Assembly: GCA_905182265.1 (NCBI GenBank)
Contig: CAJJAO010000010.1
Span: forward strand, 1-64,000
Direction of reading: 5' to 3'
DNA length: 64,000 bases
From: a gamma proteobacterium HTCC2207
GTDB lineage: Bacteria; Pseudomonadota; Gammaproteobacteria; Pseudomonadales; Porticoccaceae
In this document: piece after piece, positions 1 through 7,522 of the stretch
How the letters are laid out: every line of letters starts with the position of its first letter
Position numbering within the stretch: position 1 is the stretch's first letter
Program-made: the position numbers and the translations under genes
Notes under the pieces: generated by a model
What the model saw: the letters and a program-made list of their open reading frames with translations, nothing else
Told to the model about the DNA's origin: nothing
Database searches by the model: none

Positions 1-197
1 GCTGTCGCTGCAGTTCACTTAAATACACACTGGCTTTAAATAGAAACATGCCGCTGTTCCAAAAATAATCGCCACTGCTCAAATATTCATTAGCGGTGGC
101 CAGGTCGGGTTTCTCAACAAAGCGCTCTACCCTCTCCCCCTCTGAGCTTGAGACACCCGACCCAGCAGCAACCTTGATATAACCGAAGCCCGTGTGC
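1..197 (-). CDS. manC: Mannose-1-phosphate guanylyltransferase (ManC/AlgA type), internal fragment
   Basis: Reading the minus strand from about 197 to 1 gives an open frame with HTGFGYIKV, then RFVEKPDLATANEYL and SGDYFWNSGMFLFKAS. These are the conserved core blocks of bacterial GDP-mannose pyrophosphorylases (ManC/AlgA/CpsB), which make GDP-mannose from mannose-1-phosphate and GTP for polysaccharide synthesis. No stop occurs before the window edge, so the gene continues to the left. Upstream of HTG the family's P-x-P-x-TGYGY context is lost: the frame reads SISR instead. The 5' part of the gene is therefore missing, and the break coincides with the broken end of the glycosyltransferase gene on the other strand. 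Family assignment is confident. Whether this is a real gene remnant or an assembly join cannot be told from the sequence. Confidence 0.75.
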
Positions 198-1379
198 CGA
201 GAAATCGATGAGGCGGGCGTGTCAGCAACCCTATGGTTGGGCTCTGGTGACGCCTACGACGAAGATATTATCATGACGTATCTGCGTCAGCACGCAAGTC
301 ATTTGCCCTTACAATTTATTATGATCCGGCAGAATATCCCCGGCAAACGCATGGCAATCGGGTTGGTGTTGCGTGCAATGTCGCGCAGGGGTATTCACAG
401 TGACGACCTTATTGTCTTTATGGACGGTGATGCAGTGTTGTCACCGGGGATTCTACGTAAGTGCTGCCCGCTTTTTAAAGATGACCCGCAACTGCAAGCA
501 ATCACCACCGATGAAGAAGTGATCTGTTATGGCCCAAAATGGATTCAGTCATGGCTTACTATGCGTTTTGCGCAGCGTCGCATCGCTATGCAGTCACATT
601 CTATGGCTAATAAGGTATTAACCCTTACTGGCCGCATGTCAGTATTTCGCGCCAACCATTTAACGCGACTTAAGTTTATTCGTATGCTCGAGGCTGATCA
701 TCTTTATCACTGGCTGTGGGGCAACTTTAGATTTTTGTCTGGTGACGACAAAAGCACCTGGTATTACATGCTGACTCAAGACGCTAAGATGCTTTATGTG
801 CCAGATGCCTTGGTCTATACCATTGAGGAAATTGACGGCTCTGGCATTGAGCGCATGACCCAGAACTTCCGCCGCTGGTCCGGTAACATGTTACGTAATG
901 GCACCCGGGCACTAAAACTAGGGCCAAATAAGGTTGGATTCTTTATCTGGTGGTGCGTAATGGACCAGCGCATCGCCATGTGGACTATGCTGGTAAGCCC
1001 AATAGTCGCAATAGCAGCTACATTGCTCCATGACCCCTATTACATCGTTTCGTATTTTATATGGATTGCGATTTCGCGCATGGGGCTGTCCTTATTTTTG
1101 TTTCGTTATAGCAATACTGTTCATGTTGAGTGGCCATTTATTTTGTATTTTAATCAGCTATTAAATGCTGGAGTTAAGGTCTACTGCCTTGCTAGGCTTT
1201 CGAAGCAGAGCTGGAGCAACAGAGGTAATCAGACCGCAGGCGGTGGCGACAGCCTAAGTGACCAACTAAAAAATATCATGGCCAGTTATATCACTACGGT
1301 ATGGGTTACCGCGCTGGTGATGACAGTGCTTTTTTATACCCAGCTAATTAAATTTCCAGATCTACGTTATTTGTTTTAG
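192..1379 (+). CDS. alg8: Alg8-like family 2 glycosyltransferase (mannuronan synthase type), N-terminally truncated
   Basis: The protein resembles Alg8, the inner-membrane processive GT2 enzyme that polymerises mannuronate from GDP-mannuronate in alginate synthesis. Visible features are the MDGD metal-binding motif, TTDEEV, LTGRMSVFRA, the acceptor-site block SGDDKSTWY, RRWSGNMLRNGTRAL (Q-x-x-RW type) and WWCVMDQRIAMWT, followed by hydrophobic segments and the Alg8-like tail FILYFNQLL...RLSKQSW. Only about 395 residues are present, against about 490 in the family, so the N-terminal membrane segments and start of the GT fold are missing. An in-frame TAA at 180-182 means no longer frame exists, and the GTG at 192 is only the first available start. 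No alg44, algK or other alginate genes follow. The next gene is convergent and unrelated, so this is an orphan, probably non-functional as it stands. Confidence 0.7.
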   Translation: MCREIDEAGVSATLWLGSGDAYDEDIIMTYLRQHASHLPLQFIMIRQNIPGKRMAIGLVLRAMSRRGIHSDDLIVFMDGDAVLSPGILRKCCPLFKDDPQLQAITTDEEVICYGPKWIQSWLTMRFAQRRIAMQSHSMANKVLTLTGRMSVFRANHLTRLKFIRMLEADHLYHWLWGNFRFLSGDDKSTWYYMLTQDAKMLYVPDALVYTIEEIDGSGIERMTQNFRRWSGNMLRNGTRALKLGPNKVGFFIWWCVMDQRIAMWTMLVSPIVAIAATLLHDPYYIVSYFIWIAISRMGLSLFLFRYSNTVHVEWPFILYFNQLLNAGVKVYCLARLSKQSWSNRGNQTAGGGDSLSDQLKNIMASYITTVWVTALVMTVLFYTQLIKFPDLRYLF

Positions 1380-1448
1380 AGCGTTGGATTGCCGCCTATG
1401 CACTGGGGAATCTTTTTTGACAAGAAGACTTATATTGTAAAGAGCACT

Positions 1449-3794
1449 TTATTGTAACGAACGTTTTAGCTGCGCTGCGGCAGTGTCCTCAGGAAATGCT
1501 AGGACTAGACGTTGTGCAAAACCCCTAGCATCCTCCAGTCGGCCTAAGTCTCTATTGATGGTGGCTAGCGCAAAGAGTAAGTCTCTATCGTTTCTGTCAC
1601 CCATTAAGGCTCTGCTCATGACTTGTACCGCTTCTTTAGATCGGCCCTGGCCATTGAGTGCTATTCCATAAACGTAGCTATACCGGCTTATTTTAGGAGC
1701 CAGCTGGGATGCTCGCTCTAAACTAACTAGCCCTTCGCTCATTAGCTGAGTGCGAATTTGCGCCAAGCCTAGACTAAAATGCACTACGGCATTATCGGGA
1801 CTTTCGAGCTCGGGACTTTCGAGATCAGGACTTTTGAGCTGTACCTGCAAGAGCTGCTTAAGAGCCTGCTGATCTTTCCCCTGAAGGCGATACAGGTCGG
1901 CAAGGTTTAGTCGAGCTGAGACCGATCGCGAATCAAGCTTTAACCCATGCTTATAAGCCTGCTCTGCCTTGTTATAAGCTCCCTGTGCAAGATAAGCGGC
2001 GGCGAGATTGAGTTGGCCATTAGGCATATCTGCGTTAACCATCAAAGCTTCAATATAGCGCTCAATCTTCGGGTCTAAAATAGCCTGCTGTTCAAGCCCC
2101 AGCCCACTAATGCCAATCAGTAATCGGCTTGCTTCTAACCTCACAGATCTGACCGGATCATCTAACATCGGCGAGATATCATTCCAGCGTTGCTGTAGAG
2201 GCAAAAATTCTAGTGCACTTAAGGCGCCCAGTCGCAGCAATGGATGCGGACTTTTTAGCTGCTGCTGAGCGGTGCTATAACTGGGCAGATTAGGGTAGTT
2301 TTTAAGCAGGCCTATCGAGGTAGCGCGGGCCATGTTATTAATCGTAGCGCTATTAGCAACAGTAATTAATAGTTTGTTAGCGTTGGGTTGATTGGTTCTT
2401 GCCGCATACACAGCATCGACTGCAAGTTCTGGAGGGCTGGTTTGTTTACCTAACCAGCTCTCCATCGCCGATACTGACCATTCAGATGACTGCTCGGTAT
2501 GGCACATATTACAAGCATTGGGCGCGCCGACCTGTGCGGTAGTGTCGGGTCTCGGCACCCGCATGCTGTGATCACGGCGTGCATCAACGCCCATATAGAC
2601 GGTGGCTGGCATATGGCAATTTACGCATTGTGCCCCGGGGCTATTGGCCTGCTGCTGATGGTGATGATGTTTGGGCGTATCATAAGTTTCGGTGGCATGG
2701 CATCCGGCGCACAGAGCATTACCTTCAGCCTTTAGCTGCAGACTGTGGGGGTTGTGGCAGTTGCTGCAGGTCACGCCGCGCTGATGCATTTTGCTCTGTA
2801 AAAAAGAGCCGTAGACATAGACTTCATCTTCAATCTGACCGTCTGCGTGATACAGCCCTTCCTCAAGTGTTTGCAGCTGATAATGATCAAGAAATGTTTT
2901 ATCAGCGGGGTAATTATTAATCGGGTTCGGGCTTATTTTACTGCGCCTTGAGTGGCAGCCTGCACAGGATTCTATCTCGGTAGTAGCGCCCTTATGAGGG
3001 TCACCCACTGCATTGGCAATACTTGCGCCCTTGGCAATAATCCAGTTGACCTGCTCGGAGTATTGCACCTGCAAACCATTATGCCCTGCTATAGCCCGTC
3101 CTTTAACCGGCAGCTTGGCCCAGTCAATATGATCGGATCCGGGACCGTGGCAAGACTCACAGGCAACATTTAGCTCTGACCAGACAGTGGTAAAAGTATC
3201 TGTGGGCATATCATAGTTTTTTTCTAACCCAGTGGAATGACACTCTGCACAGCGGCTATTCCAGTTGTAGTAAGCACCAGTCCAGTGCAGACTTTCCCCC
3301 GGTTTGCCGGTGTCATTGGGCATAAGCTGGTACCAGCGTTGACCACCCTTATCTAGTGGCCTGCTGTCCCAGGCCATTGTTAGCGCCTGCATGCGGCCAT
3401 CGTCAAACTTGATTAGGTATTGCTGTAGTGGCTCGACACCAAAACTGTAGTCAATTTTAAAATCTTGGTATTCACCGTCAGCGCCCTGGGTATTTACATA
3501 ATACCCACCCTCTTTAGTGCTAAAGGTCGAAGTAACGCCCTGATGACTAAAGGTCGCATTATTAAAGTCCCCTAGAACGGTCTCGGGGCTAGCGATTTTC
3601 ATGGCCCAGTCATGATGGGATCCCTGCCAATCCTGCAGCGCTTGCTGATGGCAGCCCGCACATTGCTGTGCACCGACATAGTCAGCAGCGCGACTATCGC
3701 TAGCGAGAAGTAGCAGTACCGGAAAGAGCAACGCCAGAAAGAGCAGCCCCAGAAAGAGCAACAGCGGAGGAATAACGAAAAGACGCAGGGACAC
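1449..3794 (-). CDS. Octaheme c-type cytochrome with HEAT/TPR-like C-terminal half
   Basis: A strongly hydrophobic leader (residues 1-31) ending near SRAADY indicates export to the periplasm, either anchored or cleaved. Eight CxxCH heme-binding motifs follow at about residues 45, 182, 212, 277, 343, 362, 390 and 428, within a fold of the cytochrome c554 / multiheme type. The C-terminal half has no hemes. It shows HEAT-like helices (about 490-575) and then tetratricopeptide-like repeats (about 590-780, for example LNLAAAYLAQGAYNKAEQAY). This layout is known from putative multiheme electron-transfer proteins of uncertain substrate. No nitrite, sulfur or tetrathionate reductase partner lies next to it. 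Two in-frame 15-nt tandem repeats occur: three units in the leader (3722-3766) and three units coding LKSPD/LESPE/LESPD (1795-1839). Heme count and export are read directly; the physiological role is unknown. Confidence 0.8.
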   Translation of the reverse strand: MSLRLFVIPPLLLFLGLLFLALLFPVLLLLASDSRAADYVGAQQCAGCHQQALQDWQGSHHDWAMKIASPETVLGDFNNATFSHQGVTSTFSTKEGGYYVNTQGADGEYQDFKIDYSFGVEPLQQYLIKFDDGRMQALTMAWDSRPLDKGGQRWYQLMPNDTGKPGESLHWTGAYYNWNSRCAECHSTGLEKNYDMPTDTFTTVWSELNVACESCHGPGSDHIDWAKLPVKGRAIAGHNGLQVQYSEQVNWIIAKGASIANAVGDPHKGATTEIESCAGCHSRRSKISPNPINNYPADKTFLDHYQLQTLEEGLYHADGQIEDEVYVYGSFLQSKMHQRGVTCSNCHNPHSLQLKAEGNALCAGCHATETYDTPKHHHHQQQANSPGAQCVNCHMPATVYMGVDARRDHSMRVPRPDTTAQVGAPNACNMCHTEQSSEWSVSAMESWLGKQTSPPELAVDAVYAARTNQPNANKLLITVANSATINNMARATSIGLLKNYPNLPSYSTAQQQLKSPHPLLRLGALSALEFLPLQQRWNDISPMLDDPVRSVRLEASRLLIGISGLGLEQQAILDPKIERYIEALMVNADMPNGQLNLAAAYLAQGAYNKAEQAYKHGLKLDSRSVSARLNLADLYRLQGKDQQALKQLLQVQLKSPDLESPELESPDNAVVHFSLGLAQIRTQLMSEGLVSLERASQLAPKISRYSYVYGIALNGQGRSKEAVQVMSRALMGDRNDRDLLFALATINRDLGRLEDARGFAQRLVLAFPEDTAAAQLKRSLQ
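1795..1839. repeat. In-frame 15-nt tandem repeat, three units, in the cytochrome gene
   Basis: Three near-identical 15-nt units (plus-strand tcgggactttcgagc, then tcgggactttcgaga, then tcaggacttttgagc) encode, on the minus strand, the pentapeptides LKSPD, LESPE and LESPD between two TPR-like segments. The length is a multiple of three, so copy-number change would keep the frame. Confidence 0.8.
3722..3766. repeat. In-frame 15-nt tandem repeat, three units, in the cytochrome leader
   Basis: Units gaaagagcaacgcca, gaaagagcagcccca and gaaagagcaacagcg are arranged head to tail. On the coding (minus) strand they form much of the hydrophobic leader (LLFLG/LLFLA/LLFPV-like), so copy number would set the length of the membrane segment. 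Confidence 0.75.
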
Positions 3795-3910
3795 TAGAGT
3801 TTCCGGGCTAGTTTCAAGGGTCTATTCTATGTCTAGTAGGGTCCATTTAATATAGGTTTATGCCTTAGGACTGAACTCTAATATTACAATCTAGAATTAC
3901 AATCTAGGGA

Positions 3911-3962
3911 GCTTAATCTAGGGGCTTAATCTAGGGGCTTAATCTAGGGGCTTGGCCTAGGC
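3911..3962. repeat. Intergenic 13-nt tandem repeat downstream of the puuA-like gene
   Basis: Three exact copies of gcttaatctaggg (3911-3923, 3924-3936, 3937-3949) are followed by a degenerate copy (3950-3962). Two copies of attacaatctag lie just upstream. The array fills the space between the cytochrome gene and the glutamine-synthetase-like gene, on the 3' side of the latter. Every unit carries TAA and TAG triplets. The unit length is not a multiple of three. Confidence 0.85.
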
Positions 3963-3980
3963 TTGTCTTCTTAGAGGTAA

Positions 3981-5324
3981 TTACACATTGAGCAGCAGGT
4001 GCTCTCGCTCCCACGAGCTAATCACTCGGTTAAACTCTTCAAACTCAACCAGCTTTATAGAGGTGTAGAGCTGAATAAACTTTTCTCCAAACAAATCGAT
4101 AATATCCTGATCTTCCTGCAAGCCACGCAGCGCCTCTTCTAATGTTCTTGGCAGTGCCAGCTCTTCCTCGTAGGCATTGCCCTCATAGGGCGCTGAGGGC
4201 TCAATTTTGTTCTTCATACCTAAATAGCCACAGGCAAGGGTCGCGGCGATCGAAAGGTACGGATTAACATCGGCTCCGGGAAAACGATTTTCAATACGGT
4301 AATTCTTTGGGTTTGCATCTGGCACGCGCAAACCAGTAGTGCGGTTGTCCCATCCCCAATGCAGGTTAATGGGCGCGGACACTTCCGGGGTAAAGCGACG
4401 ATAGGAATTAACGTTCGGTGCAAAAAAGCTCATCACATAGGGTGTGTACTTTTGCATGCCGCCAAGGTAATGGTAAAACGCCTGGCTGTACTCGCCCTCT
4501 TTTGTGGCAAAAATATTACTGCCATCGGCGCTAGACACAATACTCTGGTGAATGTGCTTGGCTGAGCCGGGCTCTGAAGCCATTGGTTTGGCCATAAACG
4601 TCGCATAAATATTATGCTTTAAGGCAACTTCACGAACCATGCGTTTAAAGGTAAATACCTGGTCAGCAAGATCTAGGGCATCTCCATGAATAAAATTCAC
4701 CTCAAGCTGGGCCGCACCCGATTCGTGGATCAAGGTGTCGATATCTAATCCCATAGCCTCCCCATAGCTGTACATGTCCTCTACAAAGGGCTCGAATTCA
4801 TTCGCAGCGTCAATGCTATATGACTGGCGTGCAGTCTCAGGACGGCCAGAACGGCCTATAGGAGGCTTAAGGGACATATCTGGGTTGGTATTGCGCTCTA
4901 CTAGATAGAACTCCATCTCTGGAGCAATTACAGGGGTTAAGCCGTCTTTCTCGTACAGAGCTAAAACTCGTTTAAGAACAGCTCTAGTGCTAAACGGATG
5001 GGGCTTGCCATCTTTTGTAAAGCAGTCATGGATAATCTGGCCAGTGGACTCGTTCGCCCAAGGCACAATGCGCTTGGTGGTGGAATCTGGTTCTAGAAGC
5101 ATATCCCCGTCAATGGTATCGAGAAGCTCCCAATAGTCATCTGAGTACTCGCCGGTAACGGTCTGCGCGAGAATACCTTCAGGTAAGCGGCTGTCTTCTT
5201 TGAGGAATTTCTTCGCGGGAATAAATTTGCCCCGCGCATTGCCAGTCATATCTGGCACCAGACATTCCACTTCCGTGATTTTATGTTCTTTTAACCAGCT
5301 TTCTATCTCAGCCTGCGACTGCAT
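3981..5324 (-). CDS. puuA: Glutamine synthetase family protein, probable gamma-glutamylputrescine synthetase
   Basis: A complete type I glutamine-synthetase fold of 447 residues: beta-grasp N-terminus (EVECLVPDMTGNARGKF), catalytic domain with metal/glutamate-site glutamates (PEMEFYL, AAQLEVNF), the H-x-H block AKHIHQS, and the C-terminal RIENRFPGADVNPYL block. The length and the GKFIPAKKF start fit PuuA/SpuI-type enzymes, which ligate glutamate to putrescine or related amines using ATP, rather than the longer GlnA. The ATG at 5324 has AGGTGA at good spacing. It is divergent from a PuuB-like oxidase and a TetR gene, which supports a gamma-glutamylated polyamine catabolic role in the cytoplasm. 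PuuC (aldehyde dehydrogenase) and PuuD (hydrolase) are not in the window. Other amines (spermidine, ethanolamine, monoalkylamines) remain possible substrates. Confidence 0.8.
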   Translation of the reverse strand: MQSQAEIESWLKEHKITEVECLVPDMTGNARGKFIPAKKFLKEDSRLPEGILAQTVTGEYSDDYWELLDTIDGDMLLEPDSTTKRIVPWANESTGQIIHDCFTKDGKPHPFSTRAVLKRVLALYEKDGLTPVIAPEMEFYLVERNTNPDMSLKPPIGRSGRPETARQSYSIDAANEFEPFVEDMYSYGEAMGLDIDTLIHESGAAQLEVNFIHGDALDLADQVFTFKRMVREVALKHNIYATFMAKPMASEPGSAKHIHQSIVSSADGSNIFATKEGEYSQAFYHYLGGMQKYTPYVMSFFAPNVNSYRRFTPEVSAPINLHWGWDNRTTGLRVPDANPKNYRIENRFPGADVNPYLSIAATLACGYLGMKNKIEPSAPYEGNAYEEELALPRTLEEALRGLQEDQDIIDLFGEKFIQLYTSIKLVEFEEFNRVISSWEREHLLLNV

Positions 5325-5371
5325 ACATCACCTGTTTCCATGATTGAGTTATAATTTTTATTGAATAATCC

Positions 5372-5399
5372 TTCGAATAATATTGAATTATTATTCGAA
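5372..5399. promoter_or_regulatory. Perfect inverted repeat between divergent puuA- and puuB-like genes; candidate TetR operator
   Basis: TTCGAATAATA at 5372-5382 is followed by the 6-nt spacer TTGAAT and its exact reverse complement TATTATTCGAA at 5389-5399. A further half-site-like TTGAATAAT lies at 5361-5369. The palindrome sits 9 nt before the puuB ATG and 47 nt before the puuA ATG, and the flanking region is AT-rich enough for both promoters. The TetR gene at 6701 is the obvious candidate ligand. The site's existence is direct; its function is inferred. Confidence 0.65.
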
Positions 5400-5408
5400 A
5401 AGACCATA

Positions 5409-6701
5409 ATGTCAATCCTTGAATGTTTTAGCGAGAATGATGTGAGCTCTTACTATAGCGCCAGCGCAAACAAACCAATGGCCTTCCCTTCTTTATGCGG
5501 AGACGAGGCTGCTGACATCTGTGTCGTTGGAGCCGGCTTTACAGGCCTTTCTTCTGCCCTGCACCTTGCCGAAAAGGGTTATAAGGTGATTGTTATTGAG
5601 GCTGAAACACTAGGTTTTGGCGCCTCCGGACGTAACGGTGGCCATGTAGGGATAGGTCAGCGACAGGATCAGCAGTACCTCGAAGATAAGTTCGGTCATG
5701 AAGTCGCCGCTACCCTCTGGCACATGGGTTTAGAGGCCGTAGATACCGTAAAAGAGCTTATCCAAAAGCACCTTATTAAGTGCGACCTAAAGCACGGCAA
5801 TGTGCACTTTGCCCATCGCGCTAAATACAGCAGCGAGCTAGAACAAGAAATCGCCTTTTTGGACAGCCGCTACGGCTTTGATCAGCTTGAATATGTGCCC
5901 AAAGAGCGCCTCTCAGAGGTGATCGACAGCGACGCCTATCATGGCGCAATGGTAGACAGAGCCTCAAAACACCTGCATCCTCTCAACTTTCTGCTGGGCA
6001 TGGCTGCGGCCGCCGTAGCCGCTGGTGTTACGATCTACGAAAACTCTCGGGTAACCACCTACGAAGGGACTCCCGTGGTGGTTAAAACCAGCACCGGACA
6101 GGTCACGGCAAGCGAAATGATACTGGCCTGTAATGGCTACATTGAGACGCTAGAGCCTAAGATTAATGGCTATATCATGCCGATCAATAACTTTGTTCTG
6201 GCCACAGAGCCCCTTAGCGATGAGCTCGCTGCGCAAGTCGCCCCCTTAGACACCTCCATGTCGGACAGTCGCTTTGTGATCAATTACTGGAAGCTATCGG
6301 GCGATAACCGCCTAATATTTGGCGGCGGCGAGAACTACAGGCGCGGCTTTCCCTCTGACATCAAGGGCTTTGTGCGCAAATATATGTTGCAGGTCTACCC
6401 TCAGCTCGCCAATACCAAAATCGATTATGGCTGGGGCGGAACTCTCGCTATCACATTGAACCGCCTGCCCCACTTTGGCCGTGTAGAAGACAATATCTGG
6501 TACATGCAGGGCTACTCAGGCCATGGCGTGCCTACGGCAACCTTTGCCGGAAAGCTTATTGCCGAGGCCATTACGGGCAAGCTAGAACGCTTTGACTTAA
6601 TAGCTAACCTGCCAACCCCCAAGTTTCCTGGGGGTACATTGCTGCGCTGGCCGGGTATGGTGGCTGGAATGCTCTATTACGCACTCAGGGACCGCTTCTA
6701 A
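5409..6701 (+). CDS. puuB: FAD-dependent oxidoreductase, probable gamma-glutamylputrescine oxidase
   Basis: DAO-family flavoprotein with a Rossmann FAD motif (VVGAGFTGLSSALHLAEKG, about residues 39-58), FGASGRNGGHVG, and a C-terminal block GWGGTLAITLNRLPHFG...MQGYSGHGVPTATFAGKLIAEAITG that matches E. coli PuuB closely from end to end, including the N-terminal SSYYSASANK. The predicted reaction is oxidation of gamma-glutamylputrescine to the aldehyde with release of ammonia and H2O2. I chose the ATG at 5409. An in-frame TTG at 5361 would put the inverted repeat inside the gene and add residues that PuuB lacks. The stop overlaps the next start by one base (TAATG), so puuB and the regulator are probably co-transcribed. 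Confidence 0.85.
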   Translation: MSILECFSENDVSSYYSASANKPMAFPSLCGDEAADICVVGAGFTGLSSALHLAEKGYKVIVIEAETLGFGASGRNGGHVGIGQRQDQQYLEDKFGHEVAATLWHMGLEAVDTVKELIQKHLIKCDLKHGNVHFAHRAKYSSELEQEIAFLDSRYGFDQLEYVPKERLSEVIDSDAYHGAMVDRASKHLHPLNFLLGMAAAAVAAGVTIYENSRVTTYEGTPVVVKTSTGQVTASEMILACNGYIETLEPKINGYIMPINNFVLATEPLSDELAAQVAPLDTSMSDSRFVINYWKLSGDNRLIFGGGENYRRGFPSDIKGFVRKYMLQVYPQLANTKIDYGWGGTLAITLNRLPHFGRVEDNIWYMQGYSGHGVPTATFAGKLIAEAITGKLERFDLIANLPTPKFPGGTLLRWPGMVAGMLYYALRDRF

Positions 6702-7330
6702 TGACTAATCTACGTAAGACCGAGGCTCGCACTCAACCTGTGCAGAAGCGCGCACAGGAGCGCCGCAATCAGATTCTTGGGGTAACTGCTGAGTTGCTTG
6801 AAGAAGTTGGTCAGGATGACTTAACTACTATCCTCGTAGCCAAGCGGGCTGGGGTGTCTGTGGGTACGCTGTACCATTACTTCCCTAACAAGTACGCAAT
6901 CATGTACGCCCTTGCAGAGCAGTGGGTGGGCGAAATGGACATTGCGCTACAGGAGCTTGAGGCTGAAGATATTGAAGCGCACAGCGTCAAGAAGTTTGTT
7001 GAGCGCAGTGTCGAGCGCATGCTTGCGGTGTACAACAACCAGCTAGGCTTATTGCCGCTAGTGCAGGCTATGTATGGGGTGCCAGAGCTTAAAGAGCTGG
7101 ATGTAATACATGATGAGCTAATCATTACCTCCATGGCCCGCATGTTTAAGCGCATGGATATAAGTGATAAACCCAGTGAATTAGCGCGGCTAGGGCGCAC
7201 CTATCTAGAGCTTAGTCATGCATTGATTTTGGTGGTAGTGAACCAAAATAAGGCTGAGGGGGAGAAGACTCTAAGTGAGCTCAAGTACCTGAGCCTTTCG
7301 TTGTTAGAGCGCGCTAAAAGCCAGTTTTAG
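6701..7330 (+). CDS. TetR family transcriptional regulator
   Basis: A 209-residue regulator. The N-terminal helix-turn-helix domain (about residues 20-68) is clear: RRNQILGVTAELLEEVG, then LVAKRAGVSVGTLYHYFPNK, which is the classic TetR recognition helix and its capping motif. The C-terminal ligand-binding part is all-helical and not recognisable by ligand. The gene overlaps the puuB stop by one base. With the 11-bp-arm inverted repeat in the puuA-puuB gap, this suggests local autoregulation of the polyamine module. Note that E. coli uses the unrelated PuuR here. The ligand (a polyamine or a gamma-glutamyl intermediate) is inference only. Confidence 0.85.
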   Translation: MTNLRKTEARTQPVQKRAQERRNQILGVTAELLEEVGQDDLTTILVAKRAGVSVGTLYHYFPNKYAIMYALAEQWVGEMDIALQELEAEDIEAHSVKKFVERSVERMLAVYNNQLGLLPLVQAMYGVPELKELDVIHDELIITSMARMFKRMDISDKPSELARLGRTYLELSHALILVVVNQNKAEGEKTLSELKYLSLSLLERAKSQF

Positions 7331-7461
7331 CGCCTCCTATGACATGTTCTACTCTACCTATACACTTGAGGTAATGAAGGTAAGTTCCTAATATAAAACA
7401 GTTAAATAGCGAAACTTAACAAGTTACTTTAACGATTTAATTTTTAATGCCAAAGGCTGTT

Positions 7462-7522
7462 GGCGTGCTTTCCCGCAAACCTTTAAGGCGCTTTCTCGCA
7501 TACCTTTAACGCGCTTTCTCGC
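7462..7522. repeat. 23-nt tandem repeat made from the 3' end of gor
   Basis: Two full 23-nt units (7477-7499 and 7500-7522) and a decayed 15-nt third (7462-7476). Unit 7500-7522 contains the final codons of gor (R-E-K-A-R) and its TAA stop, read on the minus strand. The neighbouring unit repeats that sequence with only a few changes and lies beyond the stop. This is the clearest case in the window of a gene end being copied in tandem downstream of itself. Confidence 0.85.

Noticed and set aside
1417..1440. Promoter (TTGACA...TATATT) after the glycosyltransferase gene
   Set aside because: Only 8 nt separate the hexamers, far from the needed 16-18, and no plus-strand gene follows.
3911..3962. 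CRISPR-like array
   Set aside because: Units are contiguous, only 13 nt long and have no spacers. No cas genes are in the window. The same applies to the other short arrays.
5361..5408. Longer puuB starting at TTG 5361
   Set aside because: The extra 16 residues do not match the family, and they would be encoded by the inverted repeat. ATG 5409 aligns with PuuB proteins.
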